This document shows positions 11,250-23,660 of a stretch of DNA of 64,000 nucleotides, piece by piece. The number at the start of each line of letters is the position of its first letter. The stretch's first letter is position 1. Source of the DNA: Spirodela intermedia (Eukaryota > Streptophyta > Magnoliopsida > Alismatales > Araceae); contig LR746265.1 of NCBI GenBank assembly GCA_902729315.2, positions 4,692,892 through 4,756,891 of the forward strand. Reading direction: 5' to 3'. Under the pieces are notes generated by a model. The model was not told the DNA's origin, searched no databases, and saw nothing but the letters and a program-made list of their open reading frames with translations. Position numbers and translations under genes: made by a program.

Positions 11250-12062
11250 ATTCATTGACCGATTTCAGAGTGCAGAAAAATCAGACAATAATTCAAATTC
11301 AACACGCAGCACATCTCTGTCCCCAGCAGCATAATTAAAACGAGAAGGGTATTATCTGCGACTGAAAGTTGAACCTTAACGTGATGCTGACCATCTCCAT
11401 GATATGCATACTTGAGCTCCTCGTCACCCATAGCATCCCCGCCGCATGCGTTGATCCCAAGGCCATACAGCACCACATCTCGTTAACCTTGTTGGCAAAC
11501 AGAAAATGCTCGGGCTCTTCAAAACTTACGACGATATTTCGTGAAGTGGCATCAAAATATTAAATAAAGAGATAGAGCTCTGGCGCAGATGCCACACGTT
11601 CCAACCTTTCGTTGTACGTGAACACAGTCTGCTGACAGGAAACGGGAAAAAGAAGATGTCCACCATCAGAGCTACCCACGATAACTCCGGAAAGCAATGG
11701 TTGAACCGGAAGAGTTAACGCTGGAGAATTATGGAGACAAACCTCCGGGAATCTGTGAGATACCACCAGATCCGGATCACTGCAGCGCGCAGAATCGGAG
11801 GAACTCCGGCTGTGCGACCTTCCGAGCAGCCAGTAGGGTATCAGAGATGGTCGCAACAAGGGAACAAGCAGCCTGTTGGGACGAAAACGCGCGTTGCAAA
11901 GTCTCAATAGCCCGTGCGAATAGAAGTAAGTCTGGAGCGAATAACTGCCCGCCCCATTTTATGGGCTTTCGCCAAATACAGTCCGATACAACAGCCCAAA
12001 ACCCCACAACCCACTTCCCTCACCTTCAATCTCCTGCAATTGGTGGGCAGAATAAGGATTGA
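11250..12062 (-). pseudogene. Unrecognised, possibly decayed coding sequence
   Basis: Several overlapping frames occur on both strands: minus 11252-11476, 11560-11907 and 11777-12007, and plus 11697-12062. On the minus strand one reading across about 11340-11560 contains VVSFEEPEHFLFANKVNEMW, which looks protein-like. No start, splice pattern or family could be established. The GC content is higher than in the repeats to the left. Confidence 0.2.
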
Positions 12063-13344
12063 GAGGCGTTAAATAATCGCATTTTTCATAGTGTAATTGC
12101 ATAGAGATAATATTTTTATGAAGTACATCAGGTTTTGAATACCTTGAGGCCCACCAGGAATGCCCAAATTCAGAGACTCGTGACTTTCCGAAAGGAGACC
12201 AAATGGGCAACCTTATCTAGCTCTTCACGAGGAAATGGACGTTGATCACGCACGTAAGTTTTCATGCAATATCTACGTTTGGCTGGAGCTTCAAATAATC
12301 CATGTCCTTGGATGTGATCACCACAGTTCTGCGTATTTTATCCAGATAAAACATAGCAAATACTACCTCATCAAGGGTAATAAGAAGGCCCTTGTCCACA
12401 TGTATCTTGTACCTTAATTCGTATAGTTGATTTCTGAGTAAACTTTTGAAAATTCAAAAACTTCTTTACTTGGACAGGTCAAATCCGCTTGTCAATTTGA
12501 GTACATTTTTTTTCATTGCAGATGAATAATATCATTTTTCCGTCTACTTATTGAATGGTCACCTCTTTGGATTATGTGTATAGGACGATTCTCCCTCCGA
12601 AACGAAGAAAAGGGGGTTGTGCGACCGTGAATGTAGGACCATTCTCAGAACCACGTAAAAACTTGCTTTCTCTTACTTCTCTCCCCTCTATCTCTGGTGT
12701 TTGCATCTTTATCCTTATGCAAGGAGGGGGAGCTCGTCCCCAACAGCCGTACCCATGTTGAGGTCCCATGGTTAGGGAGCCGAAGAGTCAACGCCCTTGC
12801 GCTATACAGTCTCCCTCATTATTTTTGGAAGGGGGGTAGACGCATGGGCAGGAAGAGAGATCTCAATTTCAAGTAAAACCTCATCCTTTTTTTTTGTTTA
12901 GAATAATAACCTAAGTAAAATTATGCATATTAAGACAATACCACCAATTGGGATTTGACTAAAGTTGAGATAATGTTAAAGCCCACTTAAATTCTGTCCT
13001 CAAGAATCAAATTTAACATGACAAATTTGGCTGGCATTAGTCCAGTAGGTACGAGTGTAAGGGGAGAAACGTCGGTAAGATAGATGTCGACTTGTCGCCA
13101 ATCAATTTCGAGTTCAATAGACGGATAATATTAGAAGCCCAGTTATTGCATCAAGTCGGACGGTCAATGGTACAGTAACGATCGTTGAGCAACTGTGCTA
13201 ACCGAAGTCTCCACTCTCGATTACAATCTCATTGACGCGAAACTCTTTTATTCGAACTTTCCCAGATCTCCGCGCTGAAATAAAATCTTATTGAATGACT
13301 CCACGAGGGGTCGTCGTCTGAGCAAGTGGTCCACTCCATGGACT
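12063..13344. other. Intergenic; downstream region of the first GDSL gene
   Basis: Short frames only, including overlapping antiparallel frames at 12555-12769 that are shadows of each other. No repeat was recognised with confidence. The last few hundred bases should include the 3' end of the GDSL transcript. Confidence 0.4.
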
Positions 13345-14816
13345 TCAAAGACCGACCAGCTGCTTGATGGTCACGGGTGAGGCGTACCGACGCCCACGAT
13401 ACGCCGCGAGGGCGATCAGCTTGTAACCAGCCTGGGAGGGGTGGTTCAGGTCCCAGTAGAAATATTTGCTCCTGCTGGAGCAATAGGTCGAATTGGACCT
13501 GCATTCTGATTCGGCGTTCAATCTCCCAGAGCCGCAGCAAGCGGAGACGATGTCCGTAAACCCTTCGAAGAGGCCGAGAAGACGACGTCAAAGCCATCCG
13601 GAGAAGGTCGGTTAGAAGAGGAAGATAAGCGGGGATGCGCATACCATAATTAAGCGGCTTGGAGAAGACAAGGGAGATGAAGTCGTAGGTGTTGATGAAG
13701 GAGTAGGAAAAGCCTTTCAACGTTGAGGCGAGGTCACGCAGGACGATCTGTGTGGCCTTGTTGAACTGCCGAGAAAGATTGTTTATTTCTTCTACACATT
13801 TGCCTCCGCCGAAGCGCAAGCGTAGACTGGGGATACAGCCGATGACGGTGGTGCCTAGCACCGCGAATTTCCTTGCTCCGAGATCGTACAGCGTCTGTCA
13901 TGGTCGGGTTCCATTAAATATAGCGACTATCGTATACACAATTCGCGGTAGATAGGCGGAGAGATGAGGGAAGAGAGAGAGAGAGTACCTCCAACTGGTT
14001 TCTAAACTGGCCTGTCAACTGCCCGATGAACGCCTCATTTTGGGTCTCATTCTTAAGTCCGAAGTTAGCGTAGTAACCGACTATATCATTGCCTCCCGTG
14101 CTGACTAAGAATAAGGACTTGGAAAGGAAGCGGTCGGCTGCGCCGCCGCCAATTCGGGTCCTCAGCCGATGAGTGATTCCTTTGAAGTACTTAATCTGCT
14201 GGTTGAGGGAAATGGTGAAGTTCTGGCCCTGATCGATCCACCCGGTTGAATGAACAGATAGTCAGTTTAAGTTTCCAGGACAAATGAAACTGCGGTGGAC
14301 TACTTCAGACTGTACGACTAATTGCAAGGTGATTTCTATCTGACGCTTAGAAACTTACGGCAGCGTCGAAGATACCCGACCCCCCGGAGGCAAAATTCAC
14401 GCTGCGATACGCCTGCGCATCGTTGGAGACGGAGAGGTACGCCGGGGGGCTCTTCTTAAACTTCAGCTTCTTTGCTGCACAAATAAAGCGAACCCCAATT
14501 CTAGGTTCTGCTGCTCCACAGGTCTCCACGGAGCCACGTCGAAGATATCGAAGAGGGAGGGAGGCCTACCCACGAAGTCCACCCAGTTGTAGCCATTGGT
14601 GAACCTCCCCGTCGGCCTGCTGCGGGGAAAGTCAATCCCGTTGGGAGGGAAGTTTGCCTTTGCCTGATTCCCCGGCAAGAAATTATTGTTCCCCACGTCC
14701 GTCGAGGAATCCCCGAACGCGTAGATCGCCGTAACGACGGTGGACGCCCCCGCCGTACGCGTGAACAAGGCAGCGGAGAAGGCTGCGGCGAGGAGCAAAC
14801 CCATCATTCTCTCCAT
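13345..14816 (-). CDS. GDSL esterase/lipase, tandem copy 1 (356 aa, 5 exons)
   Basis: A secreted SGNH hydrolase, predicted to cleave acyl esters at the cell surface or in the wall; substrate unknown. Exons are 14570-14816, 14359-14474, 13989-14228, 13645-13894 and 13345-13562. They keep phase to a TGA and give 356 codons, normal for the plant family. A hydrophobic signal peptide occupies residues 6-24. Block I FGDSSTD holds the nucleophile Ser37. Block III STGGND supplies the oxyanion Asn. Block V WDLNHPSQ gives Asp322 and His325. The family's GCIP and CCGSG motifs are also present. The intron after exon 3 begins in a (GA)n tract. A TATTTAAGG box (minus strand, about 14860) lies upstream. It heads a minus-strand array with copies at 24.4-25.9 and 29.8-31.7 kb. 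Family call sure; substrate unknown. Confidence 0.93.
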
Positions 14817-16730
14817 TTTCAGCCTTCTACTGGTTAGATGGCCGAGCCTCCCGTGTCCTTAAATACTATGGACAACTCGTTTCCGGGTGACATCGCTTCC
14901 CGTGCGTCTTGTCCGGGTGATAGTCTAACACGCTTAAAAACAGTTGATATCTCTCATCCAAGACCGTTCATCATTCAATACTATAACCATTGCTTTCCGC
15001 GTTGATAAGCCACGTTAATTCATATGAGGTGAGGCGTTTACATCACGTTGATAGCTTCCGGGTTGCGAGCCGTCTAAGCAGGTCAACGACACCGACTGTG
15101 GAATCCGCCGGAACACCATGTTTACATCACGTTTTCCTTCAACGCGACTTTCGTAACAATTTGCTTGTGACGAGAACGAAATTATCGAAGAAAGGTAGAT
15201 CTATGCGCGGCTTTATGGGAGAAGTGTCAAGGGACCCATACTACTAATGTGAGGTGGGGACATACCGAAAAGCCAACGCTTGAAACACAGCCACAAAGCC
15301 ACCGTCTACTTCCCATCCACCCACGTGCGGAAATGTCCGCAATGAGCTGGATGTTTTGGCACTATAAAGGATTACGCCACGATGGAAACATGCCTACTAG
15401 ACGTTCGACACGAACCCGTGACCAGAAAAAATGTTGGTCGACGGGGAACCTGAATTGAAATATCCGGCTTTATTCCTCATTTCATTGAAATATCTCATCT
15501 TAGGAAAGCGCATAGATGTCCAGGTCAAAACTTATACACGGACACAGCAAGATAGAGGCGTAATCGTAGAGAAGTGGAGACGACCTCTTTCGGCGACAGC
15601 CGGCGAACCATAGAGAGTTTCCATTGGAGAAGACTATCATGGTTAGTAGAAGGGTTGAATAAAGGCCGAGGGACCAATAGCGGAAGCCAAGGCACTCTCA
15701 ATATCAAAACCATTTTGTGAGAGAAGGTAGGATGCTTCAACAGAATTTTCATAGGCCTTAATTCTTTGGGCATGCTGGCAGCGAGAAATAGCCACTTGAT
15801 CTAGATTCCTTAATGTAAATCTGTTCTGGGGTCGTTGTGGGTTGTGCAAGATAGGTTTGTGGTCTAAGGGATATCTAAAAATTATGAAATTTCAAAGGCG
15901 ACAGAACAGAGAGAAGAAACAATCTCCAAAATTTAAAAGAAGCTTGCAAGAAATAAGCGCTATCTCCATTTAAAAAAATCACAATTTGGAAAATTAAAAA
16001 ACTATAATCACTAGGGTGAATGCAAATGACATAAATGGCTTCAAAAGTCACTCTTAGGTTTTCGAGAATCGTTGTAGGGCACCTTCGTACGTATTGAACG
16101 GTCTGTTAAGTAAGAGAAGTTGGGCACCTCACGATACCTTATGCTAGCCGTCTTCATTCTAACGTCATAATTGAGAGCAATTATGTTGTGGATTCGTCTA
16201 TCAAAATTCTTGTTTTTAAAGACACATGCTTGGTCAACGATAGGCTTAATTGTTTCGAAGACATTTCCAGAGTTTCTACAGTTACAAGGTAAACTACATT
16301 GCACAATGTAAGTATGACAGTGTTTCACATGGTGCGGTTTTGGGCTTGTATATCCATTTAACAACTTAGTGTAGGACTGGGCGTGGAGAAAGCCTAGCAC
16401 GAGAGGGAGGGAGAGAGAGAGAGAGAGAGTCGTCGGCAGAGGTTCAAAATGGGAGGCCAGCAGCGCCACGATTTGATGCACGAGGTTCTATTCCGAACGT
16501 CGGCGTTCGAATTAAAGAAACTTTTATTGAGACCGCAACTTTTTGAGACTCTAAATACCTCGTTCCCAGGAGACGAATCTTTAACTTATTTTTTCTCCTA
16601 AATTTTCATTAGCCCATAATTAGTAAACAAAAAAACGAAGCTTGAGAGAAATTGGGAAAATAATGATGTAACATGCCTTCACCTTATTGTCCAGCTTTCT
16701 GGATATATATCATTTCTTGACCCAGTTCAA
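14817..16730. other. Spacer between GDSL copy 1 and transposon-derived sequence
   Basis: The first 100 bases are the copy 1 promoter. Further out there are unassigned minus-strand frames. 15643-15849 contains CQHAQRIKAYENSVEASYLL and looks protein-like. 16041-16481 (146 codons) runs through a CT microsatellite. I recognise neither. A (GA)n run lies at about 16405-16428. Confidence 0.35.
15643..15849 (-). pseudogene. Short unrecognised protein-like frame
   Basis: 68 codons with balanced composition, including RCQHAQRIKAYENSVEASYL and FDIESALASAIGPS. It has no clear partner exon and its upstream sequence is not coding. It could be one exon of a lost gene or a chance frame. Confidence 0.2.
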
Positions 16731-16734
16731 CACC

Positions 16735-17095
16735 ATTGACTGGATGCATCATGATAATCAGTAGAAGGATAAGCAACAGTAGAAGCATGATAGTGGAAGC
16801 AACAGTAGATAGAGAGTGTTTTGAAGAGAGTGCAAGATTTCTTAAGTTTGTGAGTACATCAGAAAATCAAGATCAAAGATCCATTCTTTGGGATCTTAGA
16901 AGGGTCAAGATCAAAGATTTATTCTCTAAGTTCTTAAGAAATGAATCTCTTGTATTATTTTTCACATCTAGTGAATCTTTCATCATCGCTCATGGATGTA
17001 AGAGGTCAACCTTCGAAGCACATAAAACTCTTGTGTCAATACTTTTGTTGTGAATTATTTTTTCTTTTAGCTTACTTCACATTGTGAGCATTATT
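16735..17095 (+). mobile_element. Ty1-copia-like LTR fragment
   Basis: The segment near 16990-17040 reads 'catggatgtaagaggtcaac' then 'gaagcacataaaactcttgtgtcaat'. This matches the layout commonly seen near the 3' side of plant copia LTRs ('ggatgtaggtca...gaaccacgtaaaatcttgtgt'). The preceding 250 bases are purine-rich and noncoding. A 105-codon frame through it is not a known protein. No paired LTR or target duplication was found, so it is probably a solo or truncated LTR. Confidence 0.5.
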
Positions 17096-17640
17096 TCTGC
17101 TGAAGTCCATATAAAATGTCTTACTCTAATAGAAGTTATTATATATCTCATTAATCCTTGTACTAATGGTCAAAAGAAAATAAAAATTTTGTGAATATGA
17201 CCCTAATATTTAGAATAATGCTGTGAATTTTGGGGACTCCGATTTCAACGACTCTTAGCAAATTCACAGTTAAAATTATTTTCTGCCGTTGGAGCTCGTG
17301 AAGACTCTCAAATATCTATTTGACTAGTATATAGCCTTAGCCTTTATACCTGATGGAGAGTTGCGCAAGAAAATAAGTCTTTTCCCCTTGCGCGGCATTC
17401 CATGGGGCGTCGCTATCCATGGAGAGTTGACATTCGTAAAGACTTCTAAAAACCAACAGGGGAAAGAACTTGGAAAGATCACTCCCTTGGAGACCGAATT
17501 TGATGAAGTACCGGAAGCAAAGGCGCCAAATCAAAGCTAGTCATCAAATCATCAAATCAAAGCTCCTTGAATCCGGAGTGCTCATTATTTAGGGTACTAA
17601 CCTTGTGGAAACCTCCCACTTGGAAAGAAAAAACACCCCA
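17096..17640. other. Intergenic, no gene recognised
   Basis: Contains a short segment (17567-17630, 'gctccttgaatc...gtactaac.ttgtggaaacctcc') that resembles 23740-23785 on the far side of the copia element. No coding call is made. Confidence 0.3.
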
Positions 17641-19205
17641 CGCTGCACCACGAATCCCTTCGTATGCGTCGTCGTGCCCCCGGCGTACCCGCGAAGATCT
17701 TCGTGCACGTCTCCCGACTGCTCTCATTCCACGAGAGATCAACGAGCTCGGACTGCTTAGGAATCGTTCCGACACGTGCCACGAACATGCTTCCGCCCCT
17801 GTTCCGACGCTGTCCGCTCGCCTGCAATTCGCACGGAGTTTCCACGCCAGACGCTACCTGCCGCTCTTCAGCGCACCGCACCTATGTTATGCGCTACACA
17901 AGCCACTTCTCGTGTCTGGTGCTCATTAGCGCTGCTCCAATGGCCTGCATGCCACCTGCGTCCACTGTCGCACGACGGGCTCCCCGAGGCCATTGCACTT
18001 GTGCTCGGCCTCCCCGTGTTGTCCAACGGCGATGCGGTCAGCACGTCCTCCCGTACTGACGCCTCTTGCACGATAACCGGTGCCAGCGCTGTCCCTGCAG
18101 CTAATGTCGTGACCTGGCGGTGTCTCCCGCCGAGATCACACGCTCCAACGTGTGAGCCTTCGCTGCTCACCGCTCGACGGACGTCGTGCCGTTGTGTGGC
18201 TCCTGCGTATTTTGACAAACACCTTCAGCGCATCTAGACCTGGCGTTGTTATCCACCCAGGTCATGCACTCTCGCTGTTGAGCTTCAACCGCTTACAGGT
18301 GCCGCGCTGTACTGGTGTCGTTTTGTTCCTGCTACGCATTTCGACGAACATCTTCAGCGCGTCCAAAGCTGCCTTGACGGCGTCCTTCCTGCACGGCTTC
18401 TGTCGTGTCGACGCCGTTACGCACGACTCTGCGCAACTTCGCGCAACGTCGCGCATCTTCGACCCTCCGCGACCGCATTGCCTGATCGATCCGCGACCGT
18501 CGTCGCCAAGCCACTCCGCGAGCATCCTCGTCTGGCTGTCCAGCGAGCGTCTCCACTCAGACCACCTGCGACCGTCGTCACACAGGCAACTCCGCTACCG
18601 TCGTCGCCCAGGCACTCTGCGAGCATCCTTGCTTGGCTGTCCAGCGAGCGTCCTCGCTCCGGCCACCTGCGACCGTCGTCACACAGGCCACCCCGCGACC
18701 ATAGTCGCCCGGCGCTCTTCTGCGCCTTACGAGCACGCATCGCCTGCGTGCAATCAGGCTTCCTGCGACCGTCGTCGCACAGGCCATCCAAAGACCATTT
18801 TCGCCATACTGATCCACGAGCGTCCTCACGCCGGCGAAGTTCCGCGCCGTGCCAGCGTGCATCGCTTGCACGCTCTCCAAACGGGGAACTCCCCCTGTCC
18901 GACACAGTTAAGCGCCAAACCAACACATACCGCCAGCGCAGCTGCGCTCCGGTTCCGCGCTTCTCATGCGGCTACTCTAAATGTGCTGGCGCCGCTACAC
19001 ACGGCACTGCACGCCATAGCGTCCCTCCAGCCGTGTCGGCGCCATTCAGCACAGCACTGCACTCCACCGCGCACCTACAGCCGTGCCGACACCACTCCGC
19101 AGGGTACAGCACGCCACCGCGCGCCTCCAGCAGTGTTGTCACCGTTCAGCACAGCACGGCGCGGCATCAAGCCGCGGCGGCATTGCGGCTTCGGACGGCC
19201 AATAC
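17640..19205 (+). repeat. GC-rich block with degenerate minisatellites, no confident gene
   Basis: About 1.5 kb is strongly GC-rich and rich in CG dinucleotides, in sharp contrast to both flanks. Two tandem structures are visible. One, with a period of 101 bp, covers about 18512-18760 ('gagcatcct.g...tggctgtccagcgagcg', then 'cacctgcgaccgtcgtcacaca'). The other, with a period near 50 bp, covers about 19000-19165 ('cagcac.gcac.ccaccgcgc...tccagc.gtg'). Frames of 369, 246, 169, 153 and 131 codons overlap on both strands. That is what GC-rich sequence poor in stop codons yields, and no domain is recognisable. It ends exactly at the left LTR of the copia element. Confidence 0.55.
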
Positions 19206-19480
19206 TGTTAATAGTTAATGCAAAAATATTTGAGATGCATTTACTGTTTTTGTCTTTATGATGTCTCTAGTGGGCCAAAAAGGTTACTGCTTTTTTTGGC
19301 TTTTAGTGGGTCAAATGGGGATGGACATTTATCTAGGGTTTAAATAATATATTTCTATCTCCGGTGTATACGGCGGTTAATTTAGGTTTTTTTTCTGTTA
19401 GATATTCCTCCTATTCTTTCGTCCAATTCTCTCTAAAAATTTATATTCTCTCCCATACAATTATTTATGACCTTCCTACA
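19206..19480 (+). repeat. Left LTR of the copia element
   Basis: 275 bp from TGTTAATAG to CCTACA. It matches the right LTR through 'agtgggccaaaaaggt', 'agggtttaaat', 'gtgtat..g.gacg..cggttaat' and 'attctctc'. It is shorter than the right copy through small deletions. Confidence 0.85.
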
Positions 19481-20528
19481 AGTGCTATCAGAGCCAAGTT
19501 CATCTACTGGGCATCTTCTTCTTCCATGGAAACTAGAAAAATATCAAGAGAGACTAAAATGAGGTTGGTAAAGCTTTTTAAGATTCCTTGTTGTAACAAG
19601 AAAGTAAAAGATTTTATTCTAAGTTTCGGTGAGCAGCTACTGACATTGACCTTGAGAATGGAGATTGGTAACCCTTTCAACCTATCTCAACCTCTTGCGT
19701 CATTTTTCAATGAGTATAAATATGATTTTTAGGTATTTAGATGAAGACATTTTTTAAATCACAACATTTATGAGTTTTAAAAAGGATAAAAAAATTCGAA
19801 AAATAAATGTCAAAAAATTATTAATTCTAAAATAGCAGAAACTATTTTTTCATGTATTGCTAATGTTATAAGTTCTTCAAAAGTATGAAATTTTTTGAGA
19901 TATGAATTTCATAGAGACTATAGAATTATGACTGTCAAACTTCAAACACTCTAAAGAGAATTTGAAACTATAAACATGAAATCTGATGAACTTATATATG
20001 ATTTATTTTCTAACATTTCAGTTATTATAAATCAAATTAGAAATTTTGGAGAAGATATTTTAGAAAATAATTATTTAAAAAGTTTGAAAAGTCTTCTAAA
20101 TTTGACTATGTTGTTATTGTCATTGAAGAGTCTAAAGATTTATCTATTTATACTCAAAATGATTGATGGAATCTTTATTGACATATGAAGAAAGAATGAA
20201 TAGATCTATAGAAAGATCTCTTGAATAAGTCATGATGGTTGAAACAACTAATTATGGTACATCTAATTATGGACATCAAATACATGATGGTGGAAATAAC
20301 TAAAAGTATAAAGTAAATTATAGAATAATGTAATGTCATTTATGTGAGAAATATGGACATATTGATACATATTGTTAAGACAAGACAAAACAACAAGAAA
20401 ATGTTGGAGAAAGAGGTTTCAAGCAAATATGTACTTTTTATAATTTTTATATGGGCATATTGAAGTAAATTATTGAGATAAGAAATAAAGAGAAATCAAA
20501 TATTATTGAAGACAATGATCAAAATAAT

Positions 20529-20741
20529 TTGTTCCTTACTTTTGTATCTTCAAGTACTAGTAAATTAAATATTTGGTTTGTTGATAGTGGTTGTAACAAT
20601 CATATGAGAGGAGATAAAAATTTATTTCAAAATATTGATACATCTATGGTATATGATGTTACCATTGGTGATGAAAATATTGTAAAAATTCAAGACATTT
20701 ATATTTTTATTTTTCATACAAATTATGTGCAAGTACCTTGA
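20529..20741 (+). pseudogene. Copia protease fragment
   Basis: The longest intact piece of the element's polyprotein. It carries the aspartic protease motif within NIWFVDSGCNNHMRGDKNLF, followed by VTIGDENIVKIQ, the usual 'IADGS...V.G.G' neighbourhood in decayed form. It lies downstream of the zinc knuckle and is separated from it by stop codons. Confidence 0.8.
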
Positions 20742-22634
20742 TTCATGATGTTTACTTTGTTCCAAAATTGACACAATTTGTTCAGTGTGGGTCAATCATT
20801 GGAATGTGATTATATTATTCATTTTAAAAATGATACATGTATTAAGCATAGGAAAATTTGTATGTCCTTAATGATGATTCCTAAAGTTGGATATATAATA
20901 TTTTCTCTTGATATTCAAGACTCATTGAATTTGATATGATTATTAAAGAGAATGATCCATCTTTGCATTAGCATTTACAATATGATCATTTATACCTTAA
21001 TGTATTAAAGTTATTACATCACAAGTATATCATTTCTTATTTACCATTTATTTCAGCAAATAATGAAGTGTGTGAAGGATGAGATTATGGAAAACAACAT
21101 CAATTATCTTTTCTAATAGAAAAAACTTGAAGAGTAAAATTTTCTCTTCAATTATTACATGTTGATATATGGGGTCTAATGAGGACATCATCTTTGAACA
21201 ATAGTCCATATTTACTATTGATTATTGATGATTTTACATGCATGAGTTTGATGTATTTTTCTTTCTGAAAAATCTGAAGATTTGAAAATTTGATTAAATT
21301 TGATTAGTTTTTAAAGATTTGAAAATTTGATTATATCTTCTAAATTTGATTATTTTTTAAAGAAATATGACATTAGAAGACAGCTCATAATTAGAAAAAC
21401 TCTTAAGCAAAATGATATTGTGGAAAGAAAAAATAAAATAATTGTAGAAATGGATCGAAGTATGCTTAGTGAGAAACATCTTCTATGAGCTGAAGCAATT
21501 GCATCATCTATTTATCTTTTGAATATTTATCTTACTAAATTAATTTTTAAATAACTCCTCATGAGACATGATATCAATAGAAATTAAATGTTGGTATATT
21601 TAATTGTGTTTCATATGCATTCAAATAGCCATTCAAAAATATTAATTTAACATTAATTTAAGTACTCTTCATTTCATTTGTGTTATCAAAGCTAAAATAA
21701 TACCAATTGTTTCAAATCTTACAACCGAGAAAAAGTTTCAAAATAATCAAATACCTTTTTACTATATATATTCCTTTACTATTAATCTTGCCTTGTATTT
21801 CTAAACATTACTATTAGGTTTATATTTTACTTGTAAACCCATTTAACACCAATAACTTTAGTCTTTGACAGAAAATCTACCAACTCTCATGTGTCATTAT
21901 TCTCTTTGGCTCTACAACCATAAGAGCAAAAACACATGATTCATAAATGTAATTAAATAATCTCAATTTCTCTTGAAAGATGTGATAAATCTGAAGTTAA
22001 GTCATTGTGGCTATGAGAACTATTAGAACTTTTTGGACTCTCTCCAAAGTGAGTTAGATGATGTAGGAGATACAAGCATTGAATATTCACTAAATTATGT
22101 AAATTACTAACCAAGTTCATAAGATGAGATTTTGCTCCAACTCTAGAAGTTATATTCATCAAAGATAACATTACAATGAATTAATAATTTATTTATTTCA
22201 ATATTATATAAATGATAACCCTTACTTTCATCACTATATGTTAAAACCTAATCTTTTATTATTGGTGTGAGAGAGAATAAAGCTTATAAATTGAAGAAGA
22301 CACTCTATGGTGTTAAGCAAGCATCTAGAGCATGATATAGTAGATCATGGTATAGTGAGGCAACATTTTATGTCAAAGGTTGATCGATAAGATATTCTAA
22401 TTATATGTGTTCATGTTAATAATATTATCTTATATTAGATCATTTTTTTCATTAATTTCAGAATTCAAGACTTCTATGATAACTGAATTTGATATGATTG
22501 ATTTGAGATTATTTCATTATTTTATGAGACTTCAAATTATTTAAATAATTATGATATATTTATTTCACAAGGAAGTATGCATATGATTACCTAATAAGTT
22601 TAATATATTTAATTACAAAACTTGTTCTACTTTT

Positions 22635-22853
22635 ATGAATACCAATGACAAACAATGTATTGATGGTGAGACTACAAAAACAAACAAACATTTTTATAGA
22701 AGTTTGGTTGATGGATTAATGTATTTCACTCATACAAGACTAGCTATATTATTTTCAGTTAGCATGTTCAAGCTTCATGCATTCTCCATCGGTTCATCTA
22801 CTTGTAGTAGCAAAGTGAATACTTTAGTATATTTTAGGCACTTTGAATTATAG
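22635..22853 (+). pseudogene. Copia RNase H fragment
   Basis: The YRSLVDGLMYFTHTRLAIL segment matches the copia YRSLVGSLMYLTxTRPDI motif. Downstream frames continue to STSDFVFSFGSNATLW and SSSEVEYITAS with stops between. Confidence 0.8.
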
Positions 22854-23346
22854 AATTTTATATCAACATGGTTCTAAATTTTATATCAACTTGGCCAAGT
22901 TCTATTAATGATAGGAAAAGCACAAGTGATTTTGTTTTCAGTTTTGGTTCAAATGCAACTCTATGGACATAAAAAAAATAAGAATCTACAACATTATCAT
23001 CATCGGAAGTTGAATATATTACTGCATCAATAGCTGCACAACAAGTAATATGAATGCATAGTATCTTAGAAGATGTCAATTTTTTTCTGTCAACATCAAC
23101 GAGGATCTATGGCAATAATATTTCAACTATATCAATGACAAATATCTAACATACCATAGAAAAACGAAGCTTATCAAAATTCTTCATCATTTTATTTGAG
23201 GTTTAGTTGCTGCAAATTCTATTAAAATAAAGTTCTGCTCAACATTGGTTCAAATTGCAGATGACTTTACAAAGGCGTTGAGCTACACCAAATTCATCAA
23301 GTTTAGAGAGTCTCTTGGTAATATACGGTTTTGTATTAAGAGAGAG

Positions 23347-23660
23347 TGTTAGTAGTTAATGCAAAAATACTTAAGATGCATTATTATTTTTGTATTTATC
23401 ATGCCTCTTATTTTGTCTTTAGTGGGCCAAAAAGGTAACCGCTCTTTTTGGCTTTTATTTTAGTGTGATTCAAAGGGGGACGGCACACAGGGCATTTGTG
23501 TAGGGTTTAAATACTCTATTTCTCTCTCCTCGCAGTGTATTCGTGACGTCGGTTAATCTGGGTTTGTTTTTTTCTGTGCGACAGTCTTCCTCTCCTCTCG
23601 TCTCATTCTCTCCCAAAATCAATATTCTCTCTCAGAAAATTCTTCATTGTTTTTCCTACA
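23347..23660 (+). repeat. Right LTR of the copia element
   Basis: 314 bp, TGTTAGTAG to CCTACA, preceded by a polypurine tract. The mismatches with the left LTR indicate an old insertion. Confidence 0.85.

Larger units (their letters stand above)
19206..23660 (+). mobile_element. Decayed Ty1-copia retrotransposon with both LTRs
   Basis: The 4.45 kb element is bounded by LTRs starting TGTTA and ending CTACA. Flanking pentamers are aatac (19201-19205) and gatac (23661-23665), a near-perfect target duplication. A primer-binding site (gctatcagagcc) follows the left LTR and a purine tract (aagagagag) precedes the right one. Pol order is copia-type on the plus strand: a Gag zinc knuckle CHLCEKYGHIDTYC (20334-20375), protease WFVDSGCNNHM (20575 on), integrase LLHVDIWG and LLIIDDFT (about 21155-21235), reverse transcriptase YKLKKTLYGVKQASRA (about 22285-22335), and RNase H FYRSLVDGLMYFTHTRLAIL and SSSEVEYITAS (22690-23035). 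Many stops and frameshifts mean it is dead. Confidence 0.9.

Noticed and set aside
13229-13861. 210-codon minus-strand frame read as one exon
   Set aside because: It joins GDSL copy 1 exon 4 through the intron into the wrong phase of exon 5. The spliced model restores CCGSG and the Asp-His motif.
18152-19261. 369-codon plus-strand frame and the overlapping 246-codon frame in the GC-rich block
   Set aside because: Long frames exist in several phases on both strands because stop codons are rare in this GC-rich tandem-repeat sequence. No domain, codon signature or splice structure is evident.
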